DNA from: Solenopsis invicta
Taxonomy: Eukaryota; Arthropoda; Insecta; Hymenoptera; Formicidae
DNA: 64,000 nucleotides
Direction of reading: 5' to 3'
NCBI RefSeq assembly: GCF_016802725.1
Contig: NC_052667.1
Span: 27,907,346 to 27,971,345 of the forward strand
The position numbers and the translations under genes were made by a program. The notes beneath the pieces were generated by a model, which saw nothing but the letters and a program-made list of their open reading frames with translations, was not told the origin of the DNA and made no database searches. Below, piece after piece: positions 52,889-64,000 of this stretch (position 1 is the stretch's first letter; every line of letters begins with the position of its first letter).

Positions 52889-53693
52889 TCTGCTAGAAAT
52901 ACAGTGATATTTGCAAATGAGGATGAAGTTCGTTGAATTAGCTTTTGAGCTACTAATACCGAAAATTTCTGTAGAATGTCTGTAGAATCGTAATTGCAGT
53001 ACATGCAAAGAGAATATTTCATTATTCGCGGCGAGCAACGGCCGACGCTAAATTCCTTCCGAAGACGATTTCTTTGTAAACATGACATAACCTACAATCC
53101 CAACGAGCTCTCAATCTCAAATTTCTTACATACTTACTTGATACAAAACAGCTAAACAGTACAGTTAAACAGGGAACTTCTGAGTTGTATACAACACAAA
53201 CGTTCACGATTACTAAATACGTGTAATCTTGAATATAATTAAAAGAAAAGGTTTAAAACACTACAGTTATCGCGGTCCAGGTCCCTACCACGTTACGCCA
53301 TAATCGATGATAATCGAATACGTGTTTCTTCCGGGGTTACCAATGTCGAGTGCGATAAATAATTGTGGAAAACAATGTAGCAATACAAATGATTAGACAC
53401 AAAATTGAAAGTAAATGATAATTTATAAATATCAAATTGATGAGAAAGCGTACATATTTGTATTTTTTACCTTTTCTTTGTAAATAAAATATTTAAAAAA
53501 ATGTAACTAGCTGACATATCGACTCTAAAGTTCTATCGAATTCAATCGAATTATTCACTAGCGTACCTAACTTCACGCCGTAGCGCCGCGACGCTGAGCG
53601 CCGAGCAAACATTGCGGGGGAGTCGAGTACTCTTCGTACAGAGCACGCAAGAGCACGGCGCACAGCATCAACGTTCATCAACGTTTTGACGAA
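52889..53693. promoter_or_regulatory. Divergent promoter interval BUB3 / eIF4A3
   Basis: These 805 bases lie between divergent start codons of two essential genes. Bases 53560-53690 are CpG-rich and probably contain the eIF4A3 promoter. No core promoter motif could be fixed. Confidence 0.5.
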
Positions 53694-55528
53694 ATGGCGG
53701 AGAAATCACGTCGTGTAGCACAAACGGAAGATTTATCAAACGTCGAGTTTGAAACCAGCGAAGATGTCGAGGTTATTCCCACCTTTGACAACATGGGTCT
53801 CCGCGATGAGCTGTTACGCGGAATCTATGCGTACGGTACGTTGTTTATCGTTTATCCAGTCGACCTAACCTCAATTTTTGCGTGGCATGTTTTTTTAGAT
53901 TAAATCGTAGATTAGATATTCGAATGATCAGTTTTCAAAAGAAAAAGATCATTTTGCATAATTGGCATAACATTTTGATAATTGCCATAACATTCTAAAT
54001 GTAAATTTTAATTGTGGCAATCTTTCATCACAATCGGCAATGTATTACGATTTATACTTATTACATTCATATTAATGTTCGTTTTTTTATCTCCATCTAG
54101 TTTTCCCATGTTTTCTTTGTTATCATAATGCTAAGAAACTTAATATAATATATAACAAGATTTCAATTAAAAAATTTTTGAATATGTGATACATTTCCAT
54201 TTCTATTTCTACATAGGTTTTGAAAAACCGTCAGCCATTCAGCAACGATCTATTAAACCTATCATGAAAGGCAGAGATGTAATAGCTCAGGCACAGTCTG
54301 GTACAGGAAAAACCGCTACTTTCTCAATTGCGATATTACAATCATTGGATACACAAGTACGAGAAACGCAGGTTCTGGTTTTATCCCCAACTCGAGAACT
54401 TGCCACTCAAATTCAGAAGGTTATTCTTGCATTGGGAGATTTCATGAATGTACAATGTCATGCCTGCATTGGTGGTACAAATCTTGGAGAAGACATCAGA
54501 AAACTCGATTATGGCCAGCATGTTGTATCTGGCACACCTGGTAGAGTATTCGGTAGGTATTATACTTAATTTATACATTTATAATTTATATGTGTAAAAA
54601 AGAGTTATTAACATTAACATTTGTATAAAATTATGAAACTTCCAGATATGATTAAGAGGCGAGTACTCAGAACTAGAGCTATTAAAATGTTAGTACTAGA
54701 CGAATCTGATGAAATGTTGAACAAAGGTTTCAAGGAACAAATATATGATGTATATCGGTATTTACCACCGGCGACACAGGTTGTTTTGGTTTCGGCTACT
54801 TTACCCCATGAAATTCTCGAAATGACTAGTAAATTTATGACAGATCCCATCCGCATTCTTGTCAAACGGTAAATAATTTATCTTTGGTTGTCATTGCTAA
54901 ACATATGTGTGTTCTATGTATGTTCTAATTATTTCTAATTCCAGTGATGAGTTGACATTAGAAGGAATCAAACAATTCTTCGTCGCTGTAGAACGAGAAG
55001 AGTGGAAATTTGACACACTCTGTGATTTGTATGACACGTTGACAATAACGCAAGCAGTTATCTTTTGTAATACTAAACGTAAAGTAGACTGGTTGACGGA
55101 AAAAATGCGAGAGGCCAATTTTACAGTATGTTCTATGCATGGAGACATGCCACAAAAAGAACGAGATAACATAATGAAAGAGTTTCGATCTGGTCAGAGG
55201 TACATATTAAATTTTAAAGATAAAATTTTCAAACTATATCTTACAAGAAATTACATTAATACATTTTTCTTACAGTCGCGTGTTGATTACAACGGATGTC
55301 TGGGCTAGAGGAATCGATGTTCAGCAAGTGTCACTCGTAATTAATTACGATCTACCTAACAATCGTGAATTGTATATTCACAGAATAGGTCGATCGGGAC
55401 GTTTCGGCCGTAAAGGTGTGTCGATAAATTTTGTGAAAACCGATGACATAAGAATTCTCCGAGATATCGAGCAATATTACTCTACGCAAATAGACGAGAT
55501 GCCGATGAACGTGGCTGATTTGATATAA
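53694..55528 (+). CDS. eIF4A3: Eukaryotic initiation factor 4A-III (exon junction complex helicase)
   Basis: eIF4A3 is the DEAD-box ATPase that clamps the exon junction complex onto spliced mRNA. Five exons are 53694-53835, 54217-54552, 54646-54868, 54945-55199 and 55276-55528. They join in frame to 402 residues. Motifs in order are the Q motif (GFEKPSAIQQR, from about 48), motif I AQSGTGKT (73-80), PTRELA (105-110), motif II DESD (178-181), SAT (209-211) and motif VI HRIGRSGRFGR. The C-terminus ends MPMNVADLI, typical of eIF4A3 rather than eIF4A1. Motif II reads DESD instead of DEAD. Confidence 0.97.
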
Positions 55529-56559
55529 AATGCGAGATTTATGCGCAGATTAAATATTTTACGTACAAAAATTTCTTTAACTTCAATTAATTTGTTAAGA
55601 CACAAGAGACAGTATAATTCTATCAATAATATCACATGTCAACAGATTTCAAAATCACTTTTACTTGAAAACCCTCTGTCATATTTTCCTTAAATTATTT
55701 TTAGTATATAATTTATACTATTATTACTATCTTATATAATATAACGGAAAATATTTTTCATTTTCTGTAAGTGATAAAACTTTAAATGTAATATGTAAGG
55801 AAATTAGATTAATCAATAGGAATCTAGATTAATCATATTTGTTTCTCTACATTCATCAAGATGCATTATTGATAATGGTAATTTTTTAAATAAAACAATA
55901 AATTTCTTTTTATTTTGTAAACAAACTGCAAATATATTATTTGTGTACCAAATTGTAACAAGTGATGAATAGGTTTTGTTAATAAAGTATTTTATGACTT
56001 TAATTATTCTATTCTCTAGGTCAATATTGGTTTCAATATAGAGAAATTAACGATATCGAGATCATACATATAATATACATCCTATATATCTACACACAAA
56101 TAATCAATAACTGTAGCTTCTCTAGCAGTTCAGATGGCAGCGCAGCATAGCATGGTAACACGCGTTGAACCCGAAATGAAGCCAAAATAAAGGAATTAGA
56201 AAGCTCGCGTTAATAATGCGTGATTCTGCAGATACAAGTGAACATAATTTATCGCATTAAAAATGTGGGCAAAATATTTAAAATGCAATAATGAGCTAGT
56301 AATAAGAATAATCGTTTATTTTCATGGTAATAACATTGGAGAAGTGTATTATGAACGTGCAGCTTCAAATAATACGTGTATATATTAATTACAATATTTT
56401 GAGCCAAAAAGGTAATTAAATGATATTAATAATATGAGTGAATTGACAGCTACAAATCAATGTGTATGTATAATTTGTTTATTGCTGTATGTTAATACTA
56501 TAAATATATTTATTAAGGTTCTCTCTCTATAATAAATAAAAATTAAAGAAAGAGAAAAA
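55529..56559. other. Intergenic region eIF4A3 / FRMD8
   Basis: This 1-kb AT-rich interval holds the eIF4A3 3' UTR and the FRMD8 upstream region. No additional gene is seen. A less AT-rich patch at 56130-56220 may be near a transcription start. Confidence 0.5.
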
Positions 56560-58348
56560 ATGGAGCAACAAAATGATTGTTCTATTCAAAGGGGACAAGG
56601 ACTGCGTCGCTATCCAAATGACTACAAGGCGGAAGGACACTCGTCCACTTGTACGTGATTATAAATTGCTTTGAGACTAGAGAAATTGATATTTTTCAAT
56701 ACTTATTTTTTCCTTTTTTTTTTGCAGTAACTAAAACAATGAATCAGCCACAGTATTCGAATACAGGAAGACCTACAGTACGCATAGCCGTTTATTTAAT
56801 GACAGGGGTATTTCTAACGATGGAAGTTGAACAAAACGCAACTTCACAGCAAATTTTATCGATAGTGCAGTCAGAAGCAGAGCTGGGTATATCGAGGTTT
56901 TCTTTAGCAACCACTACGCCAGTTTTTGCATTGTGGATGTGTTCCTCCCAACTGGAAGTTCAATTGCGTCCGACACACAAACCTGTGGAATTGGCTGCGA
57001 AATGGAATTACCTTGTGAACAAGTACAGCTCTTATACAGAAGATTCCGACGACGAGGAACCTCTGCTACATTTTCGTAGAAATATATTTCTCTCTAGATC
57101 AGAGGAGGAACAGATCAAAGATACTAAAGTCCTTGAATTGCTTTATGCAGAAGCCAGATTCAACGTTCTGCAAGGTAGGAAACGAAAAGAATAAGATTTT
57201 TTTTATAAAAGTAATATACAATTTCTTTTATAATATAAATTTGTTTTATGCTCAGGACGGTATGCGTGCGACGGTCCTGCACGTTACGCCAGTTTAGGAG
57301 CGTTACAGGCCCGAATCGAGCTTGGACCTTATAACGCGCAAACCCACACTTTGGCGTTTTTCCACAGACATCGCGGCCGATTTTTACCGCATCATTACGC
57401 TTCTCCCAGTCTTCTACTAGGATTGGGACTCGGATTGGGATTGGTGGGTGGTAAAGGAGCACCCGAGGCGCACCTTCTGGAACAATATAAGCGAATACCC
57501 AGTCACAATGGTAGCGCCAACTCAAATCCAAAGAAATTGATCAGAAAGTATCTCGAGTTCTGTTGGAACTTACCATGCTATGGTGCGGCCTTCTTTCAAG
57601 GGCAAATCGAGCGACCCGTCAGAGGACTCGCATCATGGATCACTAATCGCGATATGCAGGTCCTTATCGCGATTAATACGTCGGGGGTGTACATAGTCGA
57701 CGACATGCAGTGCGTAAGTGCACTATTCCTAAAACTGAAATTCTAATTTAAATGCAATAATTTTGAACGAAAAACTTTGTATAAGATATATTTATAGAAA
57801 TTATAGTATAGTAACATTTGAAATGTATTTATGTAGAGCTTGCTATTAGGGCTAAAATACTCGGAATTAAGTTGGGAAATGGCGAAACCCTCGGATGAAA
57901 ATAATCCGGACTGTCTACCTTGCTTGTTCCTGCAATTTCCAGTACGGGAAAACGGAGCGCGTGTCTACAAGATTCTGCAAGTATTCTCAAGACAAGTAAA
58001 TAAATCATTTTATGAAAATAATATATAATTACTTTTATAAAAACAAAATATTGTACAATGTAAGTGGTTATTTCAGGCGCCAATGATGGATACTTTAATA
58101 TCCGGCTTTGCGGAGGACTATCGCCGTCAATTTATTAACAGTGATAGCAGCAACGACCAGTTGGATCATTCGTTAATTTTTCCCAGTGGAAGCTTTACAA
58201 ATAAACTTAGTAAATTCACTCTAGCTACTTTTGACGATGAAGGTAATAGAGCAATATGATAAAATTGTTACATATACCAATATATTTACTCTTTAAAATC
58301 ATTTTAGGTCGATGTATCGGCCAAATGGGTTCATGGTCCTTTCGATAA
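56560..58348 (+). CDS. Frmd8: FERM domain protein FRMD8 (Bili orthologue)
   Basis: FRMD8 (Drosophila Bili) is a FERM-domain protein reported to modulate Wnt co-receptor signalling and to stabilise iRhom/ADAM17. Six exons are 56560-56650, 56728-57174, 57256-57713, 57837-57995, 58077-58242 and 58308-58348. Phases agree and give 453 residues against about 464 in human. The FERM F1 region in exon 2 contains FALWMCSSQLEVQLRP and EPLLHFRRNIF. Exon 3 begins with the RYACD segment and has the F2 region (ELGPYNAQ) and the LPCYGAAFFQGQIERP segment. F3 continues in exon 4 with LLLGLKYSELSWE. Exons 5-6 form a short tail ending GQMGSWSFR. A Gly/Leu repeat (LLLGLGLGLGLVGG) in exon 3 is unusual. The stop is only 131 bases from the DRC7 stop. 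Confidence 0.9.
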
Positions 58349-58479
58349 ATATATTGTGATTGTACATTTTGTGATGCCAATATACTCCCTGATGATACAA
58401 AAGAATGCAATTTTTGTAATGTAAGAAGTTCTTCTCACGCACGAGCTAATATACTTATATATATATACATTTTTTATAA

Positions 58480-61400
58480 TCAATATTTCTGAAGTATTTG
58501 AAGATGCGAATTTTGTTGTAAACGATTCAGCAATGTCCTGTATCTCTGCGGAACTACATCTCTGTGCCGATTGAGATATGTTTCTAACACATGCATATTG
58601 AAGCTTGTTTCATTTATCTTGGTCATCATTTGTTCCTCCTCTGCTTTCGATAACTCAACAGACTGTAAATATTATTTATGCATGTAAATAATTTGTAATA
58701 ATTATTATGAAAATACAAATAATATAGAAAAAAATGTTGGATATAAACAAATGTACAGAAGTTTCTGACGAACCTGCGTTAGAAGAGCTTGCATCTTTTC
58801 TAATTCTACAGTCTGTTTTTCGATCATACGTAAAATACGATTCGCTTTGTCAATGGACCCTTGCTTGAAGTCGCTCAAACAGTCGTCGCGCAACAGATAC
58901 GCTTCAGTTTTACTGATGTGTGTTGGATTGCCTATTCGCGCCAAGTACGGTCCCAGGTCGTTCATCTCTTGTATAATTTCACGTCGGCTCAATTTTGCTT
59001 TCTGAAAACAGAATAGGGCTGATGAATAAAAAAAAGGTACGTTAGATCTTTGATAAATACCGTTTCTAACTCGGCTGTTGTTTCAACTATCCGATTTTCG
59101 TCGAATAACGAAACTATGAGTTGCGGATTTAAATTTTCATCAACTCTTTTTCGCAGGAAGGCCGTGATATCCGCTTCAGCGTCTCTGATGATAAGTGTAG
59201 ACTGGTCTTCATCTTTCAAATGTTTATCAAGTGCATAAAAGAGATCAAGATTTTTTTCCGACGGTGCAGTTGGATCTGGCTACAAGAAATGAAGATTTTT
59301 AATTACATTGCCATCGCTAATATTTTTGCTATGAAAAAAATTACGTTATATCCGTGGGTCATCGTAAGATCGAAGACTAAACGATCTCCCCTATCTCCTA
59401 TTGGCGGTTTTATGAATGTACGAGTAGCCTGAGTACTCCGGCCTTGATCGTAATGAAATTTAATGCAGATCTCGTTTTCGATCATAGCAAACTCGCGAAC
59501 AGCTATATCCTTGTAAGCCGGAATTTCTTTGTTTCTATGATATTTCTCAATAATTTTCTGCAAGATGTAAAAAGAGTTAACTGTATCGTGTTAACGCTAT
59601 AGATTTAATTGATTTTTGTACGAGAAGCATTTACCAAAATACGTCGAGAACAGGTACCATCTGCTGCGGTAATGTCTTGATCTGTCGAAAATTCAGCGTG
59701 TCTTAAAATAACAAATTATAAAATAATTATAATAAAAGTATTATTAATATTTATGTTTTTATTAATATCAATGAAAATAATGCTATATTACGTATTTATA
59801 ATATTTTCATAAAAGAAAAATTTGTACGTGTAAAAAAATGTACAAATTTAGAAATTATGTCAAAATCTTTCGAGAAAATTGACGTAGTAAAAACGAATAT
59901 ATAAAATATTCACCTGTAATACAAAAAATCTTCACGATCTACGTAATGCTGAGTTAAATAAAGCGGACCCGTCTCGATACGCGAGAGTCCATCAAATTGC
60001 GCACTGTCATAAAAATCTATTGTTCTCTCATCGCTTACCGAATCGCAATCGAATGCAAGATAACGATGTGCTAAAATATTTGTTAATTTTAATATAAAGC
60101 GATATACACGAATTATAATATTTTTGCTTTGAATTATACCTTTGCAATGATCCGGTCGACCTTTCTCAAAGAAATCTGTAACGATATCCGTAGCAAAGTT
60201 CTTTCTGGATTCCGTAAGACAGTCACCTCTGTTCAAATACTTGTCATAACTTTCGATAGGAATATTATATTCATAATCTTCGTAAATGATTACTCTTTGA
60301 ATTAAATTATCGATTCGAGAGTACGGCGCGTACAATTTTACCTTGGCCTTTTTGTAAAATAATGTTTTACTGTCCTGCGGATATCGTCTTTCAAAATCTA
60401 GAAAATGGAATTATTTTTTATATCAGAATGTATTTTTTAATCATTTTCTTCTAATTTGGGAGGGAAAAGGTTGATAAATTAAAATTTATATGTTTCAAAA
60501 ATAACTAATAAAGTTAAAAATTCAATAATTTAAAATTAACTAAAGTTAAGTTAAAATTTATTAATTTTTTAATTTTACTATCTAACTTTTAACTTTTTAA
60601 ATAAAATATTAAATTTGATGATTTGTATTATAATTATTTTGAGTAATCAAACTTTTTATAAATTTACAAATTTCTAATTTGATATGAATACAAAATGTTT
60701 TTTAAAATTAATTTTTAATTTAATTTAATCTTAACGTTATTTTTAACGTATTTTTAACTAATTAGTTTTTTATTATACACGTAACTTAACATGATTAAGT
60801 CATAATTTATCATTTCGTGATATTTTATAGACAGTAATTATTTTTATAATAATGCTATTGTTTTACTGAAAAAAATAATTTTTCCCTCACACTTTGAATT
60901 TCCCGCCAGTTTAAACGTAACTCGCTTGTTATCAGACGGGATGTGTGATTGGTTGGAAGTTTGAAAATAAGAGCCAATTATGTGCTTGCTACTTTGCCAC
61001 TCGATTTTAGAATTGGGTTCTCTCGCAGGAAGTGTAAGTAATACGCGAGTCGACGGATCAACTGAAGAAACATACGATGTGCAATAATTTATCAATAACA
61101 TTATTATTAACATCCACGAAATTCATACATTTGCAACGTATTAAACGTGTAGCATCAATCGATCGTACATTCTCGAACGGTCAGTCGCATCTACAATTAG
61201 CTACTGAATTGACTCACGTTGTGAAATACCGTGCGAGAACGCAGCTCCGATCAACTCCGAGTCGAGTGGCGTCGCAACGCATCTCGTTGGTAATAATTGA
61301 TAAATACAATCTTGTTTAGCCCAGCTTTTAACGCTTGTCAGTCGTAACGTATACCTATTCAACCTCTGTATATCGGTGACCTCCCGTGGCACGTATTTCG

Positions 61401-63761
61401 CGAGACTTGTGCGACTAAAGTCCGTCACGAGAGCAGTGGGCACAAGTGAGGGCTGCATATTCGTATATCGCATATCTCACGGATATTTAGCTTTAATTTG
61501 AGATCGCAGGGTCACTCGTCTTATAGCCCGAGCAATAATTGAACGCAATGTGCATTACGCGCAATTGATTCAAACGCGCGGTAAATGGACGAAGGTGCAG
61601 TTGCGTGCAGCAGGTGTAACACCCGCAGTTGCGACGCCGAATGGTAGTTGCTCTCGACGCGGCACCCAGCGGCGCCTTTGATCGCGCGGTTTACGAAAGT
61701 TTAGTCCGCCATGTTGATTTCGTTTAGCCGGTTCGGGCTTGCATCTCTCTCGCGTTATCTGTCGCATCGAGGCGGAATCGAGTGCGTATCGTGTGCGATC
61801 GTCATCGGGGGTGGTCGCGTAAAGTGTTGTGCGACGTATGATCGCCGGTTAGCGCGCCGACGGTTGTCCTTCACGCGTCCTCGCGAGATGCTATCGAGTG
61901 GCGCCAAGTTGCTCCAACCGGCGAACCGCGGTTTCGCGGGTCTCTCGCGTAGCTCCGTTTCGACGTGACAAAGTCGCCTCGCGATCGTCGTCAGGATTGT
62001 CGTACAAGGTGTCAAGCGACGTGTCGATAGTTAATACGCGAGCAATCGTCATAAACGCGGCTTCGCGAGTGGGTCTCGTCGAGTAGCCGGATGGCGCCAT
62101 TTGACCAAGCTCCGCTATCGCGCTTACTCCGTCTCGATGCGGTATTTATCGTCGCTCGTCGCTCGTCATCGAGGATGTTGCAGAAATATTTTGCGATTTT
62201 GTGTGCCTGGTGATTAGTGCCCAAGTGATTAGATGTGAAATCTTGTGTGTCAGTGGAATCTTGTGTGAGTGCGAAGGAGTAACGGAGACGGAGCAACATG
62301 GCGAACGATGTCTGAGAGGAGGAGGGGGCTCGGGGAGCAACAGGCGCCGGCGGAACACCCATGGGTAGGTTATTTGTTATTGATTCTTATTTGTTTACTT
62401 GCGGGACATTAATCGTTTATCACTTTGTTGCAGAGTTATCAACTTATCAGAATTCCTACTGTGGAGTTCTACCGTAACAGATGACTTACCGACTGCAACT
62501 GTAATTTACAGTTACCATAAAAGATAACTTACCAGAATAGCAGTTGCAGTCGGTAAGTCGTCTGTTACGGTAAGACTCCTCACTATTAGGAATTCTGATG
62601 GATACCGACTCTGCAAGTAACAGTGAATGTGTCGGCTAGATGGCTCTGCCAAGCCTATTCGGCAATAAAAATAAGAAACTGTTCTCATAGTAAAACGTTT
62701 ACATCTTTTATAGTAAAACATTGGGATAATCATTACAAATTCACTCTGTATAAGTTACTGGCACTAATTAAATATATTGAATATTTAAAAGAAAAAGATT
62801 TAAAATATTTGAAACATCAATGTTACAATTTATTTATACATTTATATATAGCATTTTAATTAATTTTTTGGATTATTTATAAAAGAAAATGAATTTTCTA
62901 TATTTATATAAAACTTTTACAATAGTTTATGATTCTTGGAAATATTATTTAACTTTTTTGACAAATATCCGTTTAAAAGATGAATAAAGAATCGAACGCG
63001 CGATAATTATTTTGAAGCATTAGGTATTTTGGAAATTGTTTTAATTTAAATGCATTTGTATGTTACAGATTAATGCAGTATCAGCTCCGCTGTTGCGCAT
63101 CAGTGTTGGTGAGTCTTAAAAAATTATATCAACCTCTCGGAAGCCAAGCTGATCAACTTCAATTTCTTGTAATGATCTCAATTTTATTTGTATCATTTGG
63201 TAATCATCAATCCGGTTAGCTTATAATATAATCATTTTTTTCTGTTTTTTTATTTTATCGAATTGATCAGCTTCTTTCTCCGAGAGAATTCTACGGAAGA
63301 CGGAAGTCGACTTAAAGGATTTCTGTATATTTATACATACCTAAACTGTGAATTCGGATTTCATTCACATACGAAGCCGGCATGTCCAAATGCTTGTCTT
63401 GTTTCACGCCTACGTCTTCCTCGATTAAGTCCGCGTCTTTTCGCGCGAGTCGCGGTTCACCGGGTAGCAAGTGTTCCCAGAATTCGATTTTACTCAGGTC
63501 CCAATTGATTTCCGCGCAGCTCTTCCCGCGGGGCTGCATATTCACCCAGTAATTCTGGTCGTTCCAAATGCTCTCGACCCCCAGATGCAACAAATTGGTT
63601 TCCTCATCGGTCGGGTTGTAAGACATCCCGGAGGAAGGCTCAACGAAAATCGGTTCGGTGATTTCTCGACTTCTCGCGTCTTTATTATCTTCCGGTAAGA
63701 TGACCACCCACGCGTGTATTCGGTGACCGAAATATTTATCTGGCCGTGGACGCTCGAATTC
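58480..63761 (-). CDS. DRC7: Dynein regulatory complex subunit 7 (DRC7/CCDC135, lobo), 5' end outside window
   Basis: DRC7 is part of the nexin-dynein regulatory complex of motile axonemes; Drosophila lobo acts in sperm. Eight exons are visible in gene order: 63341-63761, 60140-60397, 59914-60070, 59635-59701, 59345-59557, 59061-59279, 58774-59001 and 58480-58662. They splice in frame to 581 C-terminal residues. Family matches include HAWVVILPED, EPIFVEPSSG, GVESIWNDQNYWVNMQ, the TFIKPP segment, LRDDCLSDFKQGSIDKANRI and the C-terminal LETYLNRHRDVVPQRY. The first visible exon starts at an AG site (63762), so further 5' exons lie beyond the right edge. The 2.9-kb intron between the first two visible exons contains a CpG-rich promoter-like block. 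The SLG/DFERRYPQ junction across that intron keeps the frame. Confidence 0.93.
61200..62370 (+). promoter_or_regulatory. CpG-rich promoter/5' UTR-like block inside DRC7 intron
   Basis: This 1.2-kb block has the base composition of gene starts elsewhere in the window, with many CpGs and a CGCCATGTTG site near 61708. It matches no DRC7 coding sequence. On the plus strand it ends in a short ATG frame followed by a good GTAGGT donor at 62364. It is probably the promoter and first exon of a separate plus-strand transcript, coding or not. Open frames on both strands here are short and mutually overlapping, as expected for GC-rich DNA. Confidence 0.45.
62308..63110 (+). CDS. Candidate 5' coding exons of an unidentified plus-strand gene
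   Basis: An ATG at 62308 opens MSERRRGLGEQQAPAEHPW up to a GTAGGT donor after 62363. An AG acceptor before 63069 followed by 63069-63108 would continue in frame as INAVSAPLLRISV and end at a GTGAGT donor. Two spliceable segments with matching phase are suggestive but short. I recognise no family. A competing ATG at 62298 with a stronger context gives only five codons and overlaps. Any continuation would have to cross or lie beyond the oppositely oriented DRC7 exon at 63341-63761. Confidence 0.25.
62428..62616. mobile_element. Palindromic MITE-like element
   Basis: An imperfect inverted repeat of about 189 bp has its left arm at 62428-62503 and its right arm at 62540-62616. Blocks that pair include TTGCAGAG at the outer ends, TCAGAATTCCTA, TACCGTAACAGA and GACTTACCGACTGCAACTG. 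The short loop holds a second small palindrome. There is no coding capacity. A non-autonomous transposon is likely. Confidence 0.75.
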
Positions 63762-64000
63762 CTAGAATCGTAAGATTGAATAAAAAATCGCGATGCGAAT
63801 TTACATATCAAATTATGATGAATAGTCAACTTTACAAAGGGGGAAGAAATCTTTAAAATTGCAATCTGAATTTATTTTTGTAATATGTAGAAAAATCTCT
63901 TCAACTTTTTGAGTGAGTTTAAAAAAAAATTATTATAAATTTATTCGGTGATACAAACAATTGTACAAGTAATAAATCTAAGTAAGACTAAGAATATAAT
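63762..64000. other. DRC7 intron at right window edge
   Basis: AT-rich sequence lies upstream of the first visible DRC7 exon on the reverse strand. The gene continues off the window. Confidence 0.7.

Larger units (their letters stand above)
60398..63340. other. Large DRC7 intron with AT-rich left part
   Basis: Bases 60398-60850 are AT-rich ordinary intron. From about 60880 the base composition becomes CpG-rich up to about 62370, then AT-rich again. The intron is far longer than the other DRC7 introns, which are mostly below 200 bases. The central part is described separately. Confidence 0.7.

Noticed and set aside
54381..55172. Reverse-strand frames opposite eIF4A3
   Set aside because: They overlap confident eIF4A3 exons and have no similarity to known families.
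60844..61113. 89-codon reverse-strand frame as an extra DRC7 exon
   Set aside because: The DRC7 junction already joins 63341 to 60397 in phase, and this frame shows no DRC7 similarity.
61201..62362. Several reverse- and plus-strand frames (60-116 codons) in the CpG block
   Set aside because: They overlap one another in different frames and have Arg/Ser/Pro-rich composition. Kept only as a promoter-like region.
58480..63761. DRC7 as a truncated pseudogene
   Set aside because: At first the N-terminal half seemed missing, but an exon at 63341-63761 supplies it in phase and more exons are expected beyond the window. All visible exons are intact.
1..64000. tRNA or rRNA genes
   Set aside because: Scanning for tRNA B-box-like GGTTCGA sequences and rRNA-like blocks gave nothing convincing. 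A covariance-model search would settle it.

Overview
The window is animal nuclear DNA, very probably from an insect and most likely a hymenopteran such as an ant. The evidence is small AT-rich introns with GT..AG ends, CpG-rich gene starts, AT-rich intergenic DNA, (TA)n and (CT)n microsatellites, and protein sequences that read as insect orthologues. No species is assigned. I see no prokaryotic operons, CRISPR arrays, viral genes or toxin genes.

Layout from left to right. Bases 1-2490 hold a 147-bp satellite-like tandem repeat arranged as two head-to-head arrays around a spacer of about 0.37 kb. NSD-type histone H3K36 methyltransferase (+, 4770-13171, 14 exons) follows. Then come a TMEM63/CSC1-like channel (-, 15178-19124) and microcephalin MCPH1 (-, 20063-23681). 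Glucosamine-6-phosphate N-acetyltransferase (+, 24349-25560) is divergent from MCPH1. Next are the pseudokinase SCYL1 (-, 26223-31423), OPA3 (+, 33153-33893), PIGN (+, 35093-39074) and SF3B2 (-, 39521-41764). A 5.1-kb AT-rich gap leads to the mitochondrial CoA carrier SLC25A42 (+, 46918-48945). The right part holds BUB3 (-, 51485-52888), eIF4A3 (+, 53694-55528), FRMD8/Bili (+, 56560-58348) and DRC7/lobo (-, 58480 to beyond the right edge). A CpG-rich, promoter-like block of unknown function lies inside a 2.9-kb DRC7 intron.

The genes are housekeeping or conserved cell-biology genes and do not form one pathway. They cover chromatin (NSD, MCPH1), mitosis (BUB3), splicing and the exon junction complex (SF3B2, eIF4A3), GPI-anchor and UDP-GlcNAc synthesis (PIGN, GNPNAT1), COPI traffic (SCYL1), mitochondria (OPA3, SLC25A42), signalling (FRMD8), mechanosensation (TMEM63) and the sperm flagellum (DRC7). 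Several pairs are divergent with short shared 5' intervals: MCPH1/GNPNAT1, BUB3/eIF4A3 and SCYL1/OPA3. FRMD8/DRC7 and PIGN/SF3B2 are convergent.

The unusual material is mostly repeat and structure related. It includes the mirror-ordered inverted satellite array, three foldback elements inside introns, a perfect intronic hairpin, a duplicated exon-intron-exon junction inside NSD, and a tandemly duplicated splice donor in the NSD SET region. I did not find a convincing new multi-gene system. Exon boundaries were assigned by hand from reading frame, GT/AG sites and family similarity, so ends may be off by a few bases.
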